From Halosimplex halobium (GTDB lineage: Archaea > Halobacteriota > Halobacteria > Halobacteriales > Haloarculaceae), in contig NZ_JBLKNX010000014.1 of assembly GCF_051414055.1 (NCBI RefSeq), forward strand, positions 1-64,000: DNA of 64,000 bases, read 5' to 3'. Shown piece by piece: positions 10,911 through 19,335 of the stretch; position 1 is the stretch's first letter, and each line of letters opens with the position of its first letter. Below the pieces are notes generated by a model. That model saw only the letters and a program-made list of their open reading frames with translations, did no database searches and was not told the DNA's origin. The translations under genes and the position numbers were made by a program.

Positions 10911-11335
10911 ACTTCGACACCGAAGTCCTCGGCGAGGGCCGCCTCCAGATTCTGCAGCTCGCCGTCGAGGTTGCGTTTGAAGAACCGCTCGACGCCGGGC
11001 AGCGAGCCGTCGACGACGAAGCGGTTGGTGACCCGCGTGCCCTCGTCGGTCTCGGCGAGTTCGTGCTCCCCGACGACCTTCATTACCTTCGAGCGGCCGA
11101 CGAACCGGACGTACTCCGGTTCTCTGCGCTCCTCGTCCTCGGTCTCGACGGCGACGGTCCGGTCGACGACCGGGATCGGGAGCGCGATGTGCCAGGTGGC
11201 GCTGCCGTCGTCGTGGACCTCGTAGTCTTTGACGACGCTGATCGCACCCGCACGTCGGCCCGGGTCGGCGATGAACTCCCAGACGCGCTGGCGGTCGACC
11301 GGCAGTTCGAACGACCGCTCCACCCGAACAGTCAT
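10907..11335 (-). CDS. SRPBCC-family ligand-binding protein
   Basis: A 142-residue START/Bet v1-like fold protein. It starts MTVRVERSFELPVDRQRVWEFIADPGRRA, the usual first strand and helix of the SRPBCC superfamily, and ends with a long C-terminal helix (GVERFFKRNLDGELQNLEAALAE). The central HELAETDEGTRVTNRFVVDG strands are typical of the polyketide-cyclase/CoxG branch. Members bind hydrophobic ligands or act as chaperones for other enzymes. The GTGA overlap with the nitrilase-family gene suggests a shared task, which is not known. Confidence 0.85.
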   Translation of the reverse strand: MTVRVERSFELPVDRQRVWEFIADPGRRAGAISVVKDYEVHDDGSATWHIALPIPVVDRTVAVETEDEERREPEYVRFVGRSKVMKVVGEHELAETDEGTRVTNRFVVDGSLPGVERFFKRNLDGELQNLEAALAEDFGVEV

Positions 11336-11371
11336 GGCGGCCCTTCGGCCCCCGTCCCCTAAAAGAGCCCG

Positions 11372-11596
11372 TTAACTGAGCGTGACGCGCCAGGTCGTCG
11401 AGCGCGCGCGACCCCACTTCTCGATGTCCACGTCGTCGGACTCCTCGTCGAGTTTCGGCAGGCGCGCGCCGACCTGCTTCGAGGAGAGCCCGATCTGCTC
11501 CGCGATGTTCTTCGCTCTGAAGTAACTCTGCCCGCGCGAGACGCTGTCGCGCAGGTACTCCAGGATCTCCCTGTCCTCCTCGCCGAGTTCGCTCAT
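11372..11596 (-). CDS. small winged-helix protein, haloarchaeal
   Basis: A 74-residue protein that is essentially one winged-helix DNA-binding domain. It opens with EEDREILEYLRDS, then AKNIAEQIGLSSKQVGARL as the helix-turn-helix, and ends in a beta wing (KWGRARSTTWRVTLS). It looks like the small DUF7123-type haloarchaeal proteins, from memory. A TTCTTAAG box is centred about 27 nt upstream of the ATG, so transcription probably starts at the start codon. Targets are unknown. Confidence 0.75.
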   Translation of the reverse strand: MSELGEEDREILEYLRDSVSRGQSYFRAKNIAEQIGLSSKQVGARLPKLDEESDDVDIEKWGRARSTTWRVTLS

Positions 11597-11631
11597 ACCC
11601 GCGATTGGTCGCGAATACCCTTAAGAATTCC

Positions 11632-11829
11632 TTACGCGTCTCGGGCGCCGTAGAGGTGGATCCCGGCGATCGAGCAGACCCCCGCGACCACCGCCAGCGC
11701 GAAACTCCAGCCCGCGACCACCTGGTTGTCGTACGCGACCAGCATTCCGAGGGCGCCCGCGACCGCGAGCACGCCGAACGCCAGTCCCAGCCCGATGCTC
11801 ATGTCCGAGCCCGCGGCGACTTCGCTCAT
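11632..11829 (-). CDS. small two-helix membrane protein
   Basis: A 65-residue protein starting MSEVAAGSDMSIGLGLAFGV. Two hydrophobic segments (about 11-32 and 38-58) separated by a short AYDNQVVAG loop predict a helical hairpin in the cytoplasmic membrane. A GTG six codons earlier is possible, but the ATG at 11827-11829 has a TTAAGT TATA-like box centred about 26 nt upstream and fits a leaderless start. No function is known. It lies between the winged-helix gene and the PhoU-like gene on the same strand. Confidence 0.65.
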   Translation of the reverse strand: MSEVAAGSDMSIGLGLAFGVLAVAGALGMLVAYDNQVVAGWSFALAVVAGVCSIAGIHLYGARDA

Positions 11830-11909
11830 ACCCTCCGGTTCCGTCACTCCGCACTTAATTCATTCGGGGTCGCGCGGCGAACCGGCCGCGCTCGCCCCGA
11901 AGGGCGCCC

Positions 11910-12959
11910 TCACTCCTCGGAGGTCGACTGGATCGTGGTGTGTTCCGACTCCTCGTTGAGCGCGAGGTTCGTCGCGATCTCGGCGTTGCGGACCGCGTAC
12001 TGGGCGGTCTGCTGGAGGCTCACCAGCACCTCGCGCACGCGGAGCACGTCGTCGTTGGACATCTCGTCCAGATCGTCTAGGATCTCCGCCTCGCGGTCGC
12101 CGATCTCGGCGAACTGCTCCCTGACCTCGATGGCGATGTCGTAGTCGCGTTCGACCGCCGCCTCGACGGCGAGTTCGGTGATCTCGTTGACCTGGTCGGT
12201 GAACTCCCGGATGCGGCGCATCGTCGAGGAGTCGACGTTCAGCGAGTGGCCCTCCGTCTCGAGGGCGATCTCGGCGATGTCCTCGGCGTTGTCCGCGGTC
12301 AGTTCGAGGTTCTTGGCGATCGAGCGGTAGCCGATGAGCGGGAAGCCGTCGTCCAGCCCCACCGCCCGCGCCAGGTTCGGGTTCTGGTAGGAGGTGAAGA
12401 TCAGCCGCAACAGGAGGACGAAGATCTTGTTGGCCTGGCGTTCGCGGTTCAGCGCGCGCTGTGCGAGGTCGGGGTTGCCGTGGGCCAGCGCCTTGACCGC
12501 CTCGTTGCGCATCGTCGACCCCGTGCTCTCCAGCCGTTCGAGGAGGTTGTCGAGGGTGAAGTCCTCCGGGTCGACCGAACAGCGGATGGCGATCCGCTCG
12601 GGGGTCTCCTCGACGACGCCCAGGCCCATGAGCTGGGTCTCGGCGTTGTAGACGGCGTTGATGTGCGCGCTCTCGAGGGTCCCGCTCTCGCCGGCGTCGA
12701 CGTGGATGATGCGCCGGCCGAGGACGTACTGCGAGAGGATCGCCCGCTCCAGAGCGTCGGCGTCGAGGTCCTCGGCGTGGATGACCGCCTCGGACTCCTC
12801 GCCCTGGACGGACTCGGGCATCACTGTCAGCGTCCCCTTGCCGCCCATTCGCAGCGACACCTCGTCGCCCTTCTCGACGTTGTGCTCCTTGGCCCACTTC
12901 GCAGGGAGGGTCATCGCGAGCGTCGACGGACCCAACCGCTGGACTTTCCGCGTTTCCAT
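11910..12959 (-). CDS. phoU: PhoU-like regulator with AbrB/SpoVT domain
   Basis: A 349-residue phosphate-uptake regulator of the archaeal type. Residues 1-50 form an AbrB/SpoVT-like swapped-hairpin DNA-binding domain (METRKVQRLGPSTLAMTLPAKWAKEHNV). Two PhoU three-helix domains follow (about 110-215 and 225-330), with the expected acidic residues in the helices (NAEDIAEIALETEGHS, NEITELAVEAAVERDYD). It may repress phosphate transport genes, but no pst genes occur in the window. A TTTAAG box lies at -27, and a nested dyad just upstream (12990-13023) is a candidate binding site, perhaps for autoregulation. Confidence 0.88.
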   Translation of the reverse strand: METRKVQRLGPSTLAMTLPAKWAKEHNVEKGDEVSLRMGGKGTLTVMPESVQGEESEAVIHAEDLDADALERAILSQYVLGRRIIHVDAGESGTLESAHINAVYNAETQLMGLGVVEETPERIAIRCSVDPEDFTLDNLLERLESTGSTMRNEAVKALAHGNPDLAQRALNRERQANKIFVLLLRLIFTSYQNPNLARAVGLDDGFPLIGYRSIAKNLELTADNAEDIAEIALETEGHSLNVDSSTMRRIREFTDQVNEITELAVEAAVERDYDIAIEVREQFAEIGDREAEILDDLDEMSNDDVLRVREVLVSLQQTAQYAVRNAEIATNLALNEESEHTTIQSTSEE

Positions 12960-12981
12960 ACCCTTTCTTACCCGCTGTCGA

Positions 12982-13023
12982 CCTTAAACGTATTCATACA
13001 CGGTATAATATGCCGTCGAATAC
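12982..13023 (-). promoter_or_regulatory. promoter and nested dyad upstream of phoU
   Basis: The minus-strand TATA-like sequence (complement of 12982-12990) is 27 nt before the phoU start. Immediately upstream is a dyad: GTATTC at 12990-12995 mirrored by GAATAC at 13018-13023, enclosing ACGGTAT-aat-ATGCCGT at 13000-13016, whose arms match at 6 of 7 positions. Its position over the BRE/TATA region suits a repressor or activator site. Confidence 0.55.
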
Positions 13024-13146
13024 TATTACGTATTGTGGACACACGTCCAGAATTCGAGTCGAACGGCCAGAGTGGTTCACATACTAGGGGCCCGACGACG
13101 GGAGAGATGGGGCGTGGCGACGAGAGAACGGGGCGGGCGGCCGGTA

Positions 13147-14271
13147 TCACTCGATTTTGACGAGCCGTCGCTCGTAGCGGCCGACCCTGACGCGGTGCCA
13201 GCCGCGCAGCGACCCGTCGAGGTCGGGGTCGCCCGTGTCGACCCGGAGCGCGTCCAGCCCGTCGAGCTTGGCGCGGGTCGCGACGACCTCGACCGTCGAG
13301 TGGCGGATGACCTCGGGCGATATCTGCTGGTTGCCCCGGCCGAAGACGAACCCCTGGCCGCCGATCGGTGAGACGACGACGACGTTGCGCTCGCCCAGCG
13401 CCGCCTCGATCTCCGCGGCGCCGCCGTCGCGGACGACGACCTCGCCCGCCGGGACCGTCCCGCCGTCTCCGGTGTCCGGGTCCGCCCGCCACACGTCGAC
13501 GCCGAGCGGCGTCCCCTCGAAACCGAGTTCGGCCTTGATCGCGCCGACGGTCCCGCCGGGGCCGAGCACGTACGTCACGCCGGGCTCGACCTCCTCGGCG
13601 ACCCCCTCGGCCAGCGTCGCCACGGAGCCCCCTCCGGTCTGCTTGCTCGCCTGGCGCTGTTCGGCGACCGGCGTCTTCGCGATGGCCCGCAACTCTGTCG
13701 ACACCTCCTGGGCGCGGTACTCGTCCTCGTCCACGTCGTTGACCTCGCCCGTCTCCACGTCGTCGAACGACGCGGCGACGATCCCGGCCTCGCGTGGTCG
13801 CACCGCGAACACCGACGAGTAGATCTTCACGCCCGCCGGCACCCCGAGGACCGGCGTCTCGCTGTCGAGGTCGTCGAGCGTCTCGGCCACGTCCACGGCC
13901 GTCCCGTCGCCGCCGACGAAGAGGATCAGGTCGACGCCGCGTTCGACGAACGCCCGGACCGCAGCGCGGGTGTCCGCCGGCGTGGTCTCGCCCTCCCCGT
14001 TCGCCCCCGTCTCCGACTCGGGCTCGCCGACGACCACGGGGTCGAAACCCGCCGCGCGCGCGGCGTCCTCGCCCATCGGCCCGCCGAAGGCGTAGATCTC
14101 GACGCTCGCGTCCGTCTCCGCCAGCGCGTCCAGCGCCGCACGCGCTCGCTCGGGCGCCCGCTGTTCGGCGCCCCGTTTCCGGGCCTCCTCGACCTTCCCG
14201 TCGGTCCCCTTCAGGCCGACCCGCCCGCCCATGCCGGCGATCGGGTTGACGACCACGCCGATCCGTCGCAT
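13147..14271 (-). CDS. ATP-NAD kinase family protein (AcoX-like)
   Basis: A 374-residue member of the NAD-kinase/AcoX group. MRRIGVVVNPIAGMGGRVGLKGTDG at the N-terminus and the signature VGGDGTAVDVAETL near residue 120 give the nucleotide-binding fold. The C-terminal half carries GPGGTVGAIKAELGF and a VVVSPIGGQGFVFGRGNQQISPEV segment. This branch, longer than classical NAD kinase, has no firmly known reaction in archaea, though some related proteins phosphorylate NAD. The start is set at the ATG of MRRIG; the upstream part of the open frame lies in intergenic DNA. Confidence 0.85.
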   Translation of the reverse strand: MRRIGVVVNPIAGMGGRVGLKGTDGKVEEARKRGAEQRAPERARAALDALAETDASVEIYAFGGPMGEDAARAAGFDPVVVGEPESETGANGEGETTPADTRAAVRAFVERGVDLILFVGGDGTAVDVAETLDDLDSETPVLGVPAGVKIYSSVFAVRPREAGIVAASFDDVETGEVNDVDEDEYRAQEVSTELRAIAKTPVAEQRQASKQTGGGSVATLAEGVAEEVEPGVTYVLGPGGTVGAIKAELGFEGTPLGVDVWRADPDTGDGGTVPAGEVVVRDGGAAEIEAALGERNVVVVSPIGGQGFVFGRGNQQISPEVIRHSTVEVVATRAKLDGLDALRVDTGDPDLDGSLRGWHRVRVGRYERRLVKIE

Positions 14272-14401
14272 CGGCGATGATTGGACGCGACCGGGCAAAA
14301 GGGACCCGACTCCGGGAGCCGGTCGACCGGCCTCGACCCGCCGCGCCGCGAGCGCGGGGAAATCGGGCGGTTTTACATCGGACGACGCGGAAGGACCGGG
14401 T

Positions 14402-14527
14402 ATGTTCGTACCGCTGCAGGAGAGCGCGGAGGCCGTGCAGGGCGGGCTCATCAACGTCGCGGGGTTCGTGTTGCTACTGGGCGGGCTGGCGTTGACCGCG
14501 CTGTGGTGGAAGGTCCTCTACCGGTAG
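14402..14527 (+). CDS. 41-residue single-pass membrane protein
   Basis: A very short gene encoding MFVPLQESAEAVQGGLINVA followed by one hydrophobic helix (about 19-37) and a basic end (WWKVLYR). It is divergent from the ATP-NAD-kinase-like gene and ends 1 bp before the CinA-like gene on the other strand. The peptide resembles small haloarchaeal membrane proteins with a short extracytoplasmic N-terminus, but I do not recognise a family. Confidence 0.6.
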   Translation: MFVPLQESAEAVQGGLINVAGFVLLLGGLALTALWWKVLYR

Positions 14528-14528
14528 G

Positions 14529-15224
14529 TCACTCGCCGGTCTCCTTCAGGTCGACCCGCTCGCGCAGCCACGCGGCCGCCGCCTCGGCCTCCGCCTCGCC
14601 CCCCTGGATTTTTACCCGCACCGAGTCGCCCGGGTAGCTCCCGACCGTCACGTCGAAGCGGTCGCGCAGTTCGTCGATCCGGTCTATCAGCGCGCTCTCC
14701 GGTTCGTCCGCGACCACCGACGCGACGTGTTCGACCTCGCCCGAGAACTCCTCGGCGACCGTCTCGAACATCGCCTTCATCTCCGCCGGGACGCCCGGCA
14801 GGACGTAGACGCTCCCGATGACACAGCCCGGGGCGACGCCCTCCGGGTTCTTCAGCATCCGGGCGCCCCGCGGGATGTCCGCGGTACCCTCTGCGAGGTC
14901 GTCCGCGGTGTAGCCGCCCGCCTCGGCGAGCCACTCCAGCGCCTCCTCGCTCTCGACGACTTCGCGGCCGAACGCGGCGGCGACGCCGTCCATCGTCAGG
15001 TCGTCGTGCGTGGGGCCGAGCCCCCCGGTGACCAGGACGGCGTCGTACTCGGCCCGGTACTCGTTGACGACGCGGGCGATGTCGCCGACCCGGTCGGGGA
15101 GCGTGACCACGCGCTCCACGCCGACGCCGCGCTCCGTCAGTCGCTCCCCCAGCCAGGCGGCGTTCGTGTTCACGGTGTCGCCGGCGAGCAACTCGTCGCC
15201 CACCGTGACGATAGCCACGCGCAT
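14529..15224 (-). CDS. CinA-like molybdopterin-binding-domain protein
   Basis: A 231-residue protein with the MoaB/MogA/CinA fold. It begins MRVAIVTVGDELLAGDTVNTNAAWLGERL, which is the CinA start, has the VTGGLGPTHDDLT loop that binds molybdopterin or nucleotide in relatives, and VYVLPGVPAEMKAMFE. The bacterial CinA C-terminal deamidase domain is absent. Stand-alone CinA-N proteins act as ADP-ribose or pterin pyrophosphatases in some species, so nucleotide repair or molybdenum-cofactor work is possible. Start and length fit archaeal homologues. Confidence 0.85.
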   Translation of the reverse strand: MRVAIVTVGDELLAGDTVNTNAAWLGERLTERGVGVERVVTLPDRVGDIARVVNEYRAEYDAVLVTGGLGPTHDDLTMDGVAAAFGREVVESEEALEWLAEAGGYTADDLAEGTADIPRGARMLKNPEGVAPGCVIGSVYVLPGVPAEMKAMFETVAEEFSGEVEHVASVVADEPESALIDRIDELRDRFDVTVGSYPGDSVRVKIQGGEAEAEAAAAWLRERVDLKETGE

Positions 15225-15384
15225 ACCCGCCGTTGGTACTCGGCCCGTAAAAGACCGCTCACTCCGACAGCGTGGCGACGTTCTTTACTCACGGCCCCGC
15301 AGCGCGACCACGTCCGTTTCGAGGACTGAAGGGCGAAATTTTCCCATATCCTTTTGTAGACGACTTCCCGATACTGACGGAACC

Positions 15385-16554
15385 ATGGTATCGAGCCGCG
15401 AACGGACGCTGAAGACGCTCCACGACGCCGCGACGGAGATCCAGTCCTGTGACTCCGTCGAGGCGGCCTGCGAGCGGACCGTCCGGGCCGCCGAGCGGAT
15501 CCTGGAGTTCGACATGTGTACGATCGTCCTCCACGACGACGGCTGGCTCGAACCCGTCGCCGTCTCCAGCGGGGCGCCCCCCGGCGGGGCCCGCCGGATG
15601 GCCGCAGACCAGGGGCTGGCAGGCAAGACGTTCCAGACCGGGGAGTCGTACGTGGTCGACTCGGTCGAGCCCGACGACGACACTGACCCGGCGAAGGACA
15701 TCTACCGCTCCGGGATGAGCGTCCCGGTCGGCGAGGCGGGCGTGTTCCAGGCCGCCGCGGCCGAGCGGGCGGCGTTCTCCGACTCCGACCTGGAGTTCAC
15801 CGAACTCCTCGTCGCTCACACCGGGGAGGCCATCGAACGGATCCGGATCCATCGGGAGCTGGAGGAGAGCAGGAACCGGCTGGAGCGACAGAACGAGCGC
15901 CTGGAGAAATTCGTCGACGTCGTCTCCCACGACATCCGCAACCCGCTGAACGTCGCCAGGGGACAGCTGGACCTGGCCCGGGCGGACTGCGAGAGCGAGC
16001 GGCTGGCAGACATCGACCGGGCCCACGAGCGGATGGAGGTACTCATCGACGAGCTGCTGACGCTCGCGCGCACGGGTCGCACCGTCGAGGACCCACAGCC
16101 GGTGGACCTCGGGACGGTCGCCGAGCGGTGCTGGGGGAACGTGGCGTCGGGGAGCGCGACGGTCGCCGTCGAGACGGACCGGTCGGTCCGCGCGGACCCC
16201 GGCCGTCTCAAGCGGCTCCTGGAGAACCTGTTCCGGAACGCCGTCGAGCACGGCGGCGGGGCGCCGCAGGTCCACGCCCGCGACGACCGGGAGCCGGACC
16301 TGGGAGACGGTGCCGAGTTGACCGTGACCGTGGGACCGCTCCCGGACGGGTTCTACGTCGCCGACGACGGTCCGGGCATCCCCGAGTCCGAACGGGACGA
16401 CGTGTTCGACCCCGGGTTCACTACGGCGGAGGAGGGGACAGGGCTCGGGCTGAACATCGTCGCGGAGATCGTCGACGCCCACGACTGGACGATCGCTGTC
16501 ACCGAGAGCGAGTCCGGCGGCGCGCGGTTCGAGGTCACCGGCGTCGAGGGGTAA
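15385..16554 (+). CDS. GAF-domain sensor histidine kinase
   Basis: A 389-residue soluble sensor kinase. Residues about 1-155 form a GAF domain (FDMCTIVLHDDGWLEPVAVS, DQGLAGKTFQTGESYVVDSV). A coiled coil leads to the dimerisation domain with the phosphoacceptor His182 (VVSHDIRNPLNVARGQ). The ATPase domain has the N box NLFRNAVEHGG, a DDGPGIPESE G1 box and TGLGLNIVAEI G2 box. No membrane segment is seen, so it probably senses a cytoplasmic cue or redox state. No partner response regulator is adjacent. The start is the ATG at 15385; the upstream frame is antisense to the CinA-like gene. Confidence 0.9.
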   Translation: MVSSRERTLKTLHDAATEIQSCDSVEAACERTVRAAERILEFDMCTIVLHDDGWLEPVAVSSGAPPGGARRMAADQGLAGKTFQTGESYVVDSVEPDDDTDPAKDIYRSGMSVPVGEAGVFQAAAAERAAFSDSDLEFTELLVAHTGEAIERIRIHRELEESRNRLERQNERLEKFVDVVSHDIRNPLNVARGQLDLARADCESERLADIDRAHERMEVLIDELLTLARTGRTVEDPQPVDLGTVAERCWGNVASGSATVAVETDRSVRADPGRLKRLLENLFRNAVEHGGGAPQVHARDDREPDLGDGAELTVTVGPLPDGFYVADDGPGIPESERDDVFDPGFTTAEEGTGLGLNIVAEIVDAHDWTIAVTESESGGARFEVTGVEG

Positions 16555-16563
16555 CGGGAACGG

Positions 16564-17358
16564 TCACCGCATCCCCGGCGGCGGGTCGTCGTCGTCGAAC
16601 TCGTCGGTTTCGGTCTCCACGTCCAGGCCGATCTCCTCGCGCCTGCGTTCGAGCACGCGGATCTGTCGCAGGTAGTACAGCGCGCCGCCGACCCCGACCA
16701 GCGCCAGGACCCCGCCGATGCCACCGAACAGGAGCAGGTCACGCGCGAGGTAGTACCGGGTCAGGATCGGGCCCCGCTCGACGGAGTCCCAGCGGACGAT
16801 CATCCGGTCTGAGCCCTCGGGGACCTTCGTCGTCGACCCGCCCGGCGACACCTTCGAGAGCAGCGGCACGCCGACGCGGGCCCGCGGCGGGAGGACGACC
16901 TCGACCGAGTGATCGGACTCGACGAACATCGGGACCGCGAACCGCTTGGCGTTCGGCCGGTTCGCCGTGAACGCCACCTGCCCGCCGGCCTCCGGGAGCG
17001 TCACGTTCAGCCGGGAGTTCGTCGCGTTGACGTAGAAGTTCGACCGGTCGGCCGGCCGGACGACCGTCCCGTTGCCGGGGTAGCGGTATCGCAGCGAGGC
17101 GATGTCCAGCGGCTGGTCCGTACCGAGCTCGCTCCGCTGGTAGAGCTGGACGTACGACCGGTTCTCGACGCCGAGGATCCCCGTGAAGTTCCCCCGAGCC
17201 ACGTCGTAAGTCGTCGTCGCGTTGGTGTCCCAGTCGTAGGTCGCGTTCTGGTTGAGCTGGGTCTCGTCGGGCCCGCCGCCGCCGAACGGCGACGCGCAGC
17301 CGGCCAGCGCGACCAGCACCGCGAACAGCCCGAGGGCGAGGACCAGTCGGCGCCTCAT
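16564..17358 (-). CDS. DUF5803 lipoprotein
   Basis: A 264-residue envelope protein. It opens MRRRLVLALGLFAVLVALAGCASP, a signal peptide with lipobox LAGC. An extracytoplasmic beta-rich domain follows (QNATYDWDTNATTTYDVARG, LNVTLPEAGGQVAFTAN), with several NxT/S glycosylation sequons, then one membrane helix near residue 207-232 and an acidic cytoplasmic tail. It matches the haloarchaeal DUF5803 family, function unknown. Its ATG overlaps the stop of the DUF2110 gene (ATGA), making it the last gene of a minus-strand run that includes transcription factor E. Confidence 0.82.
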   Translation of the reverse strand: MRRRLVLALGLFAVLVALAGCASPFGGGGPDETQLNQNATYDWDTNATTTYDVARGNFTGILGVENRSYVQLYQRSELGTDQPLDIASLRYRYPGNGTVVRPADRSNFYVNATNSRLNVTLPEAGGQVAFTANRPNAKRFAVPMFVESDHSVEVVLPPRARVGVPLLSKVSPGGSTTKVPEGSDRMIVRWDSVERGPILTRYYLARDLLLFGGIGGVLALVGVGGALYYLRQIRVLERRREEIGLDVETETDEFDDDDPPPGMR

Positions 17359-18041
17359 GGCACGACGCAGAGCAGCTCCGCCGGCATGTACTGGCCGATG
17401 CTCGCCAGCAGTCCCGGCGGGTCGGTGTCCTCCTGGCAGACGATGCTCTGTTCGAGCAGCCCCAGCCGCTCGACGGTCACGATGTCGTGGGCGTGGCCCG
17501 CGCGGTTGACCGTCGCCCGCGTCTCCGCCCGCGTCGCCGAGTTGACGTTGACCCGGCCGGCGCCGCGCGTCCAGTCGTACAGCCGGTCGCGCTCGGCGTC
17601 GGACAGCCGCGCGGGCTCGTCATCGTCGGGGTCGCCCGCCACGAACCGCATCGGCAGGTGCTGGACGAGCCCGAACCGCGTCCGGATCTGCTCGGGCGTC
17701 CCCTGGCCGAGCCCGATCTCTCCGGCCGGGATCCGCACGTCCCGCCCGAAGCCGGCGTCGAGGACGAACCCCTCGTCGTCCCACGACTCCAGCGTGCCGA
17801 CGTACTCCTCGCCCGGATCGAACTCGGGCGTGACCTCGCCCCACTCCTCGGCGAGGGCGTTGCGCGCGGCCGTCGCGTCCGCGCCCTCGACGAGAACCTC
17901 GGGGAACCCGTCGTCGCGGATCTCGAGGGCGACGGAGACGTCGAGGTCGCCGACGACGTTGTCGACCTGCGAGCGCAGCGAGTCCGTCGCCCGCGAGCGC
18001 GCGTCGCCCTCGACGTAGAGCTTGGATGCGAGTACGACCAT
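17355..18041 (-). CDS. DUF2110 family protein
   Basis: A 228-residue conserved archaeal protein of unknown function. It begins MVVLASKLYVEGDARSRATD, then a central domain with GEEYVGTLESWDDEGFVLDAG that looks like a small S1/OB-type beta barrel, and a C-terminal helical region (YDWTRGAGRVNVNSATRAET). DUF2110 genes commonly follow transcription factor E in archaea, which suggests an RNA- or transcription-linked role. The start overlaps the TFE stop as TGATG at 18039-18043. Confidence 0.82.
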   Translation of the reverse strand: MVVLASKLYVEGDARSRATDSLRSQVDNVVGDLDVSVALEIRDDGFPEVLVEGADATAARNALAEEWGEVTPEFDPGEEYVGTLESWDDEGFVLDAGFGRDVRIPAGEIGLGQGTPEQIRTRFGLVQHLPMRFVAGDPDDDEPARLSDAERDRLYDWTRGAGRVNVNSATRAETRATVNRAGHAHDIVTVERLGLLEQSIVCQEDTDPPGLLASIGQYMPAELLCVVP

Positions 18042-18568
18042 CAGGCCTCGCTGTGTTCGACGTTGAGTTCGTCGCGCAGTGCCTCGATCCGGTCCTCCAT
18101 GGCGCCGACCAGGCGGGTGTTCTCCATCGCCTCGACGTGGTTGCCGCAGTCGGGGCACTCGAAGCCGAACTCCATCGCCTCGCCGAACTCGAAGCGGATC
18201 CCGCAGTTCTCACAGAGGTAGAACTCGTTGTTCTTCTCGTACTCCTCGCGCTCCTCCAGGGCCTCGAGCAGGCGGTACATCTCCGACTCCAGCTGTTCGG
18301 GGATCTTCTCGTACTCGAAGGTCCAGAGGTAGGTGAGCCACCCGGAGTCCTCGTCGCGCAGCCGGCGGTAGCTCGCCAGGTCGTTCTCGTAGAGGATGAA
18401 CAGCGCCCGGCGCACGTCGTTGAGCTCCAGGCCGAGCTCCTCGGCCAGCTCCTCGTCGGTCACCTCGCCGTCCGGCGGCGCCGCCGCCACCGGCATCCCT
18501 TTCGGGCCGACCAGCTCGTGCAAGTACTTCTGTATAACGGGGTCCTCCAGAAGTTCGTCAAAAGCCAT
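18041..18568 (-). CDS. tfe: transcription factor E (TFE)
   Basis: The archaeal homologue of TFIIE-alpha, 175 residues. The N-terminal winged helix (MAFDELLEDPVIQKYLHELVG; DEELAEELGLELNDVRRALF) helps DNA melting at the start site, and the C-terminal zinc ribbon (CENCGIRFEF and CPDCGNHVE) contacts RNA polymerase. The start is the ATG at 18566-18568, since homologues begin at MAFDELL and the upstream 12 codons are not conserved. It heads the tfe-DUF2110-DUF5803 coupled run and lies about 95 bp downstream of the trm56 stop. Confidence 0.95.
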   Translation of the reverse strand: MAFDELLEDPVIQKYLHELVGPKGMPVAAAPPDGEVTDEELAEELGLELNDVRRALFILYENDLASYRRLRDEDSGWLTYLWTFEYEKIPEQLESEMYRLLEALEEREEYEKNNEFYLCENCGIRFEFGEAMEFGFECPDCGNHVEAMENTRLVGAMEDRIEALRDELNVEHSEA

Positions 18569-18664
18569 TACGGCAATCTCAGAGCGTGAGGCGTTTAAAA
18601 GCACCGGATGGACGGAACCGCCGTCTCCGCATCGTTGCGACCCGAGACGGCCGGGACGTGCCCG

Positions 18665-19249
18665 CTACTCCGCCTCGCGCCCCGACTCGCCGTCGCCCGG
18701 CCGGCCGGCGTCGTCGGGTTCGACGACGCGCTTGCCGGTCTCCATCGGGACCACCTCGCGGTCGGCGTCCGCCCACTCGCGGTCGAGTTCCCGCCCGTCG
18801 AACAGCCGGTCGAGCGCCACGGCGAGCGACGCCACCTCGGAGTGGGGCTGGTTCGTCACGGCGACGTTGTGGTCGGCGCGCTCGTACACGTCGAAAGACA
18901 CCTTCTCGGCGCCGACGACGAACAGGACGGGGTCGCCGCCGTCCAGCGACCCGCGCAGGTCGTCCTGCACGTCCTGGACCGGCAGGCCGTACATCGTGAG
19001 GTGGACGACTGGACCTGTCCAGTCGGAGATCACGCCCTTCGGCGCGTCGGTGACCTCGACCGCGAAGGGGCCGCCGAAGCGGTCGGTGATGTCGCGGACG
19101 GTGTCGGCCGAGCCGGACGCCTCCGGGCCGAAGACGACGCGGTCGGCGCCCAGCGCCCGCGCCGTGAGTCCGACGTGGGTCGTCATCCGGTCGTCGCGGC
19201 CCGGCCGGTGGCCCAGCCGGAGGACGGCGACTTCGGGTTCGTCGTGCAT
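18665..19249 (-). CDS. trm56: tRNA (cytidine(56)-2'-O)-methyltransferase
   Basis: Trm56 is an archaeal SPOUT-class enzyme that methylates the 2'-OH of C56 in the T-loop of tRNA using S-adenosylmethionine. The 194-residue protein shows the family features EVAVLRLGHRPGRDDRMTTHV at the N-terminus, the knotted SAM-binding region with LFVVGAEKVSFDVYERADHN, and VTNQPHSEVASLAVALDRLF. Gene order next to TFE is common in haloarchaea. The C-terminal 30 residues are an acidic, probably disordered extension. Confidence 0.93.
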   Translation of the reverse strand: MHDEPEVAVLRLGHRPGRDDRMTTHVGLTARALGADRVVFGPEASGSADTVRDITDRFGGPFAVEVTDAPKGVISDWTGPVVHLTMYGLPVQDVQDDLRGSLDGGDPVLFVVGAEKVSFDVYERADHNVAVTNQPHSEVASLAVALDRLFDGRELDREWADADREVVPMETGKRVVEPDDAGRPGDGESGREAE

Positions 19250-19335
19250 GCGCGACGGCTACGCGAGCCCCGTTTAGGAGGCTTCCGACCGAGCGGTCCG
19301 GGGCCGCGGTCCGGGGCCGCGGTCGCCACCGGCGC

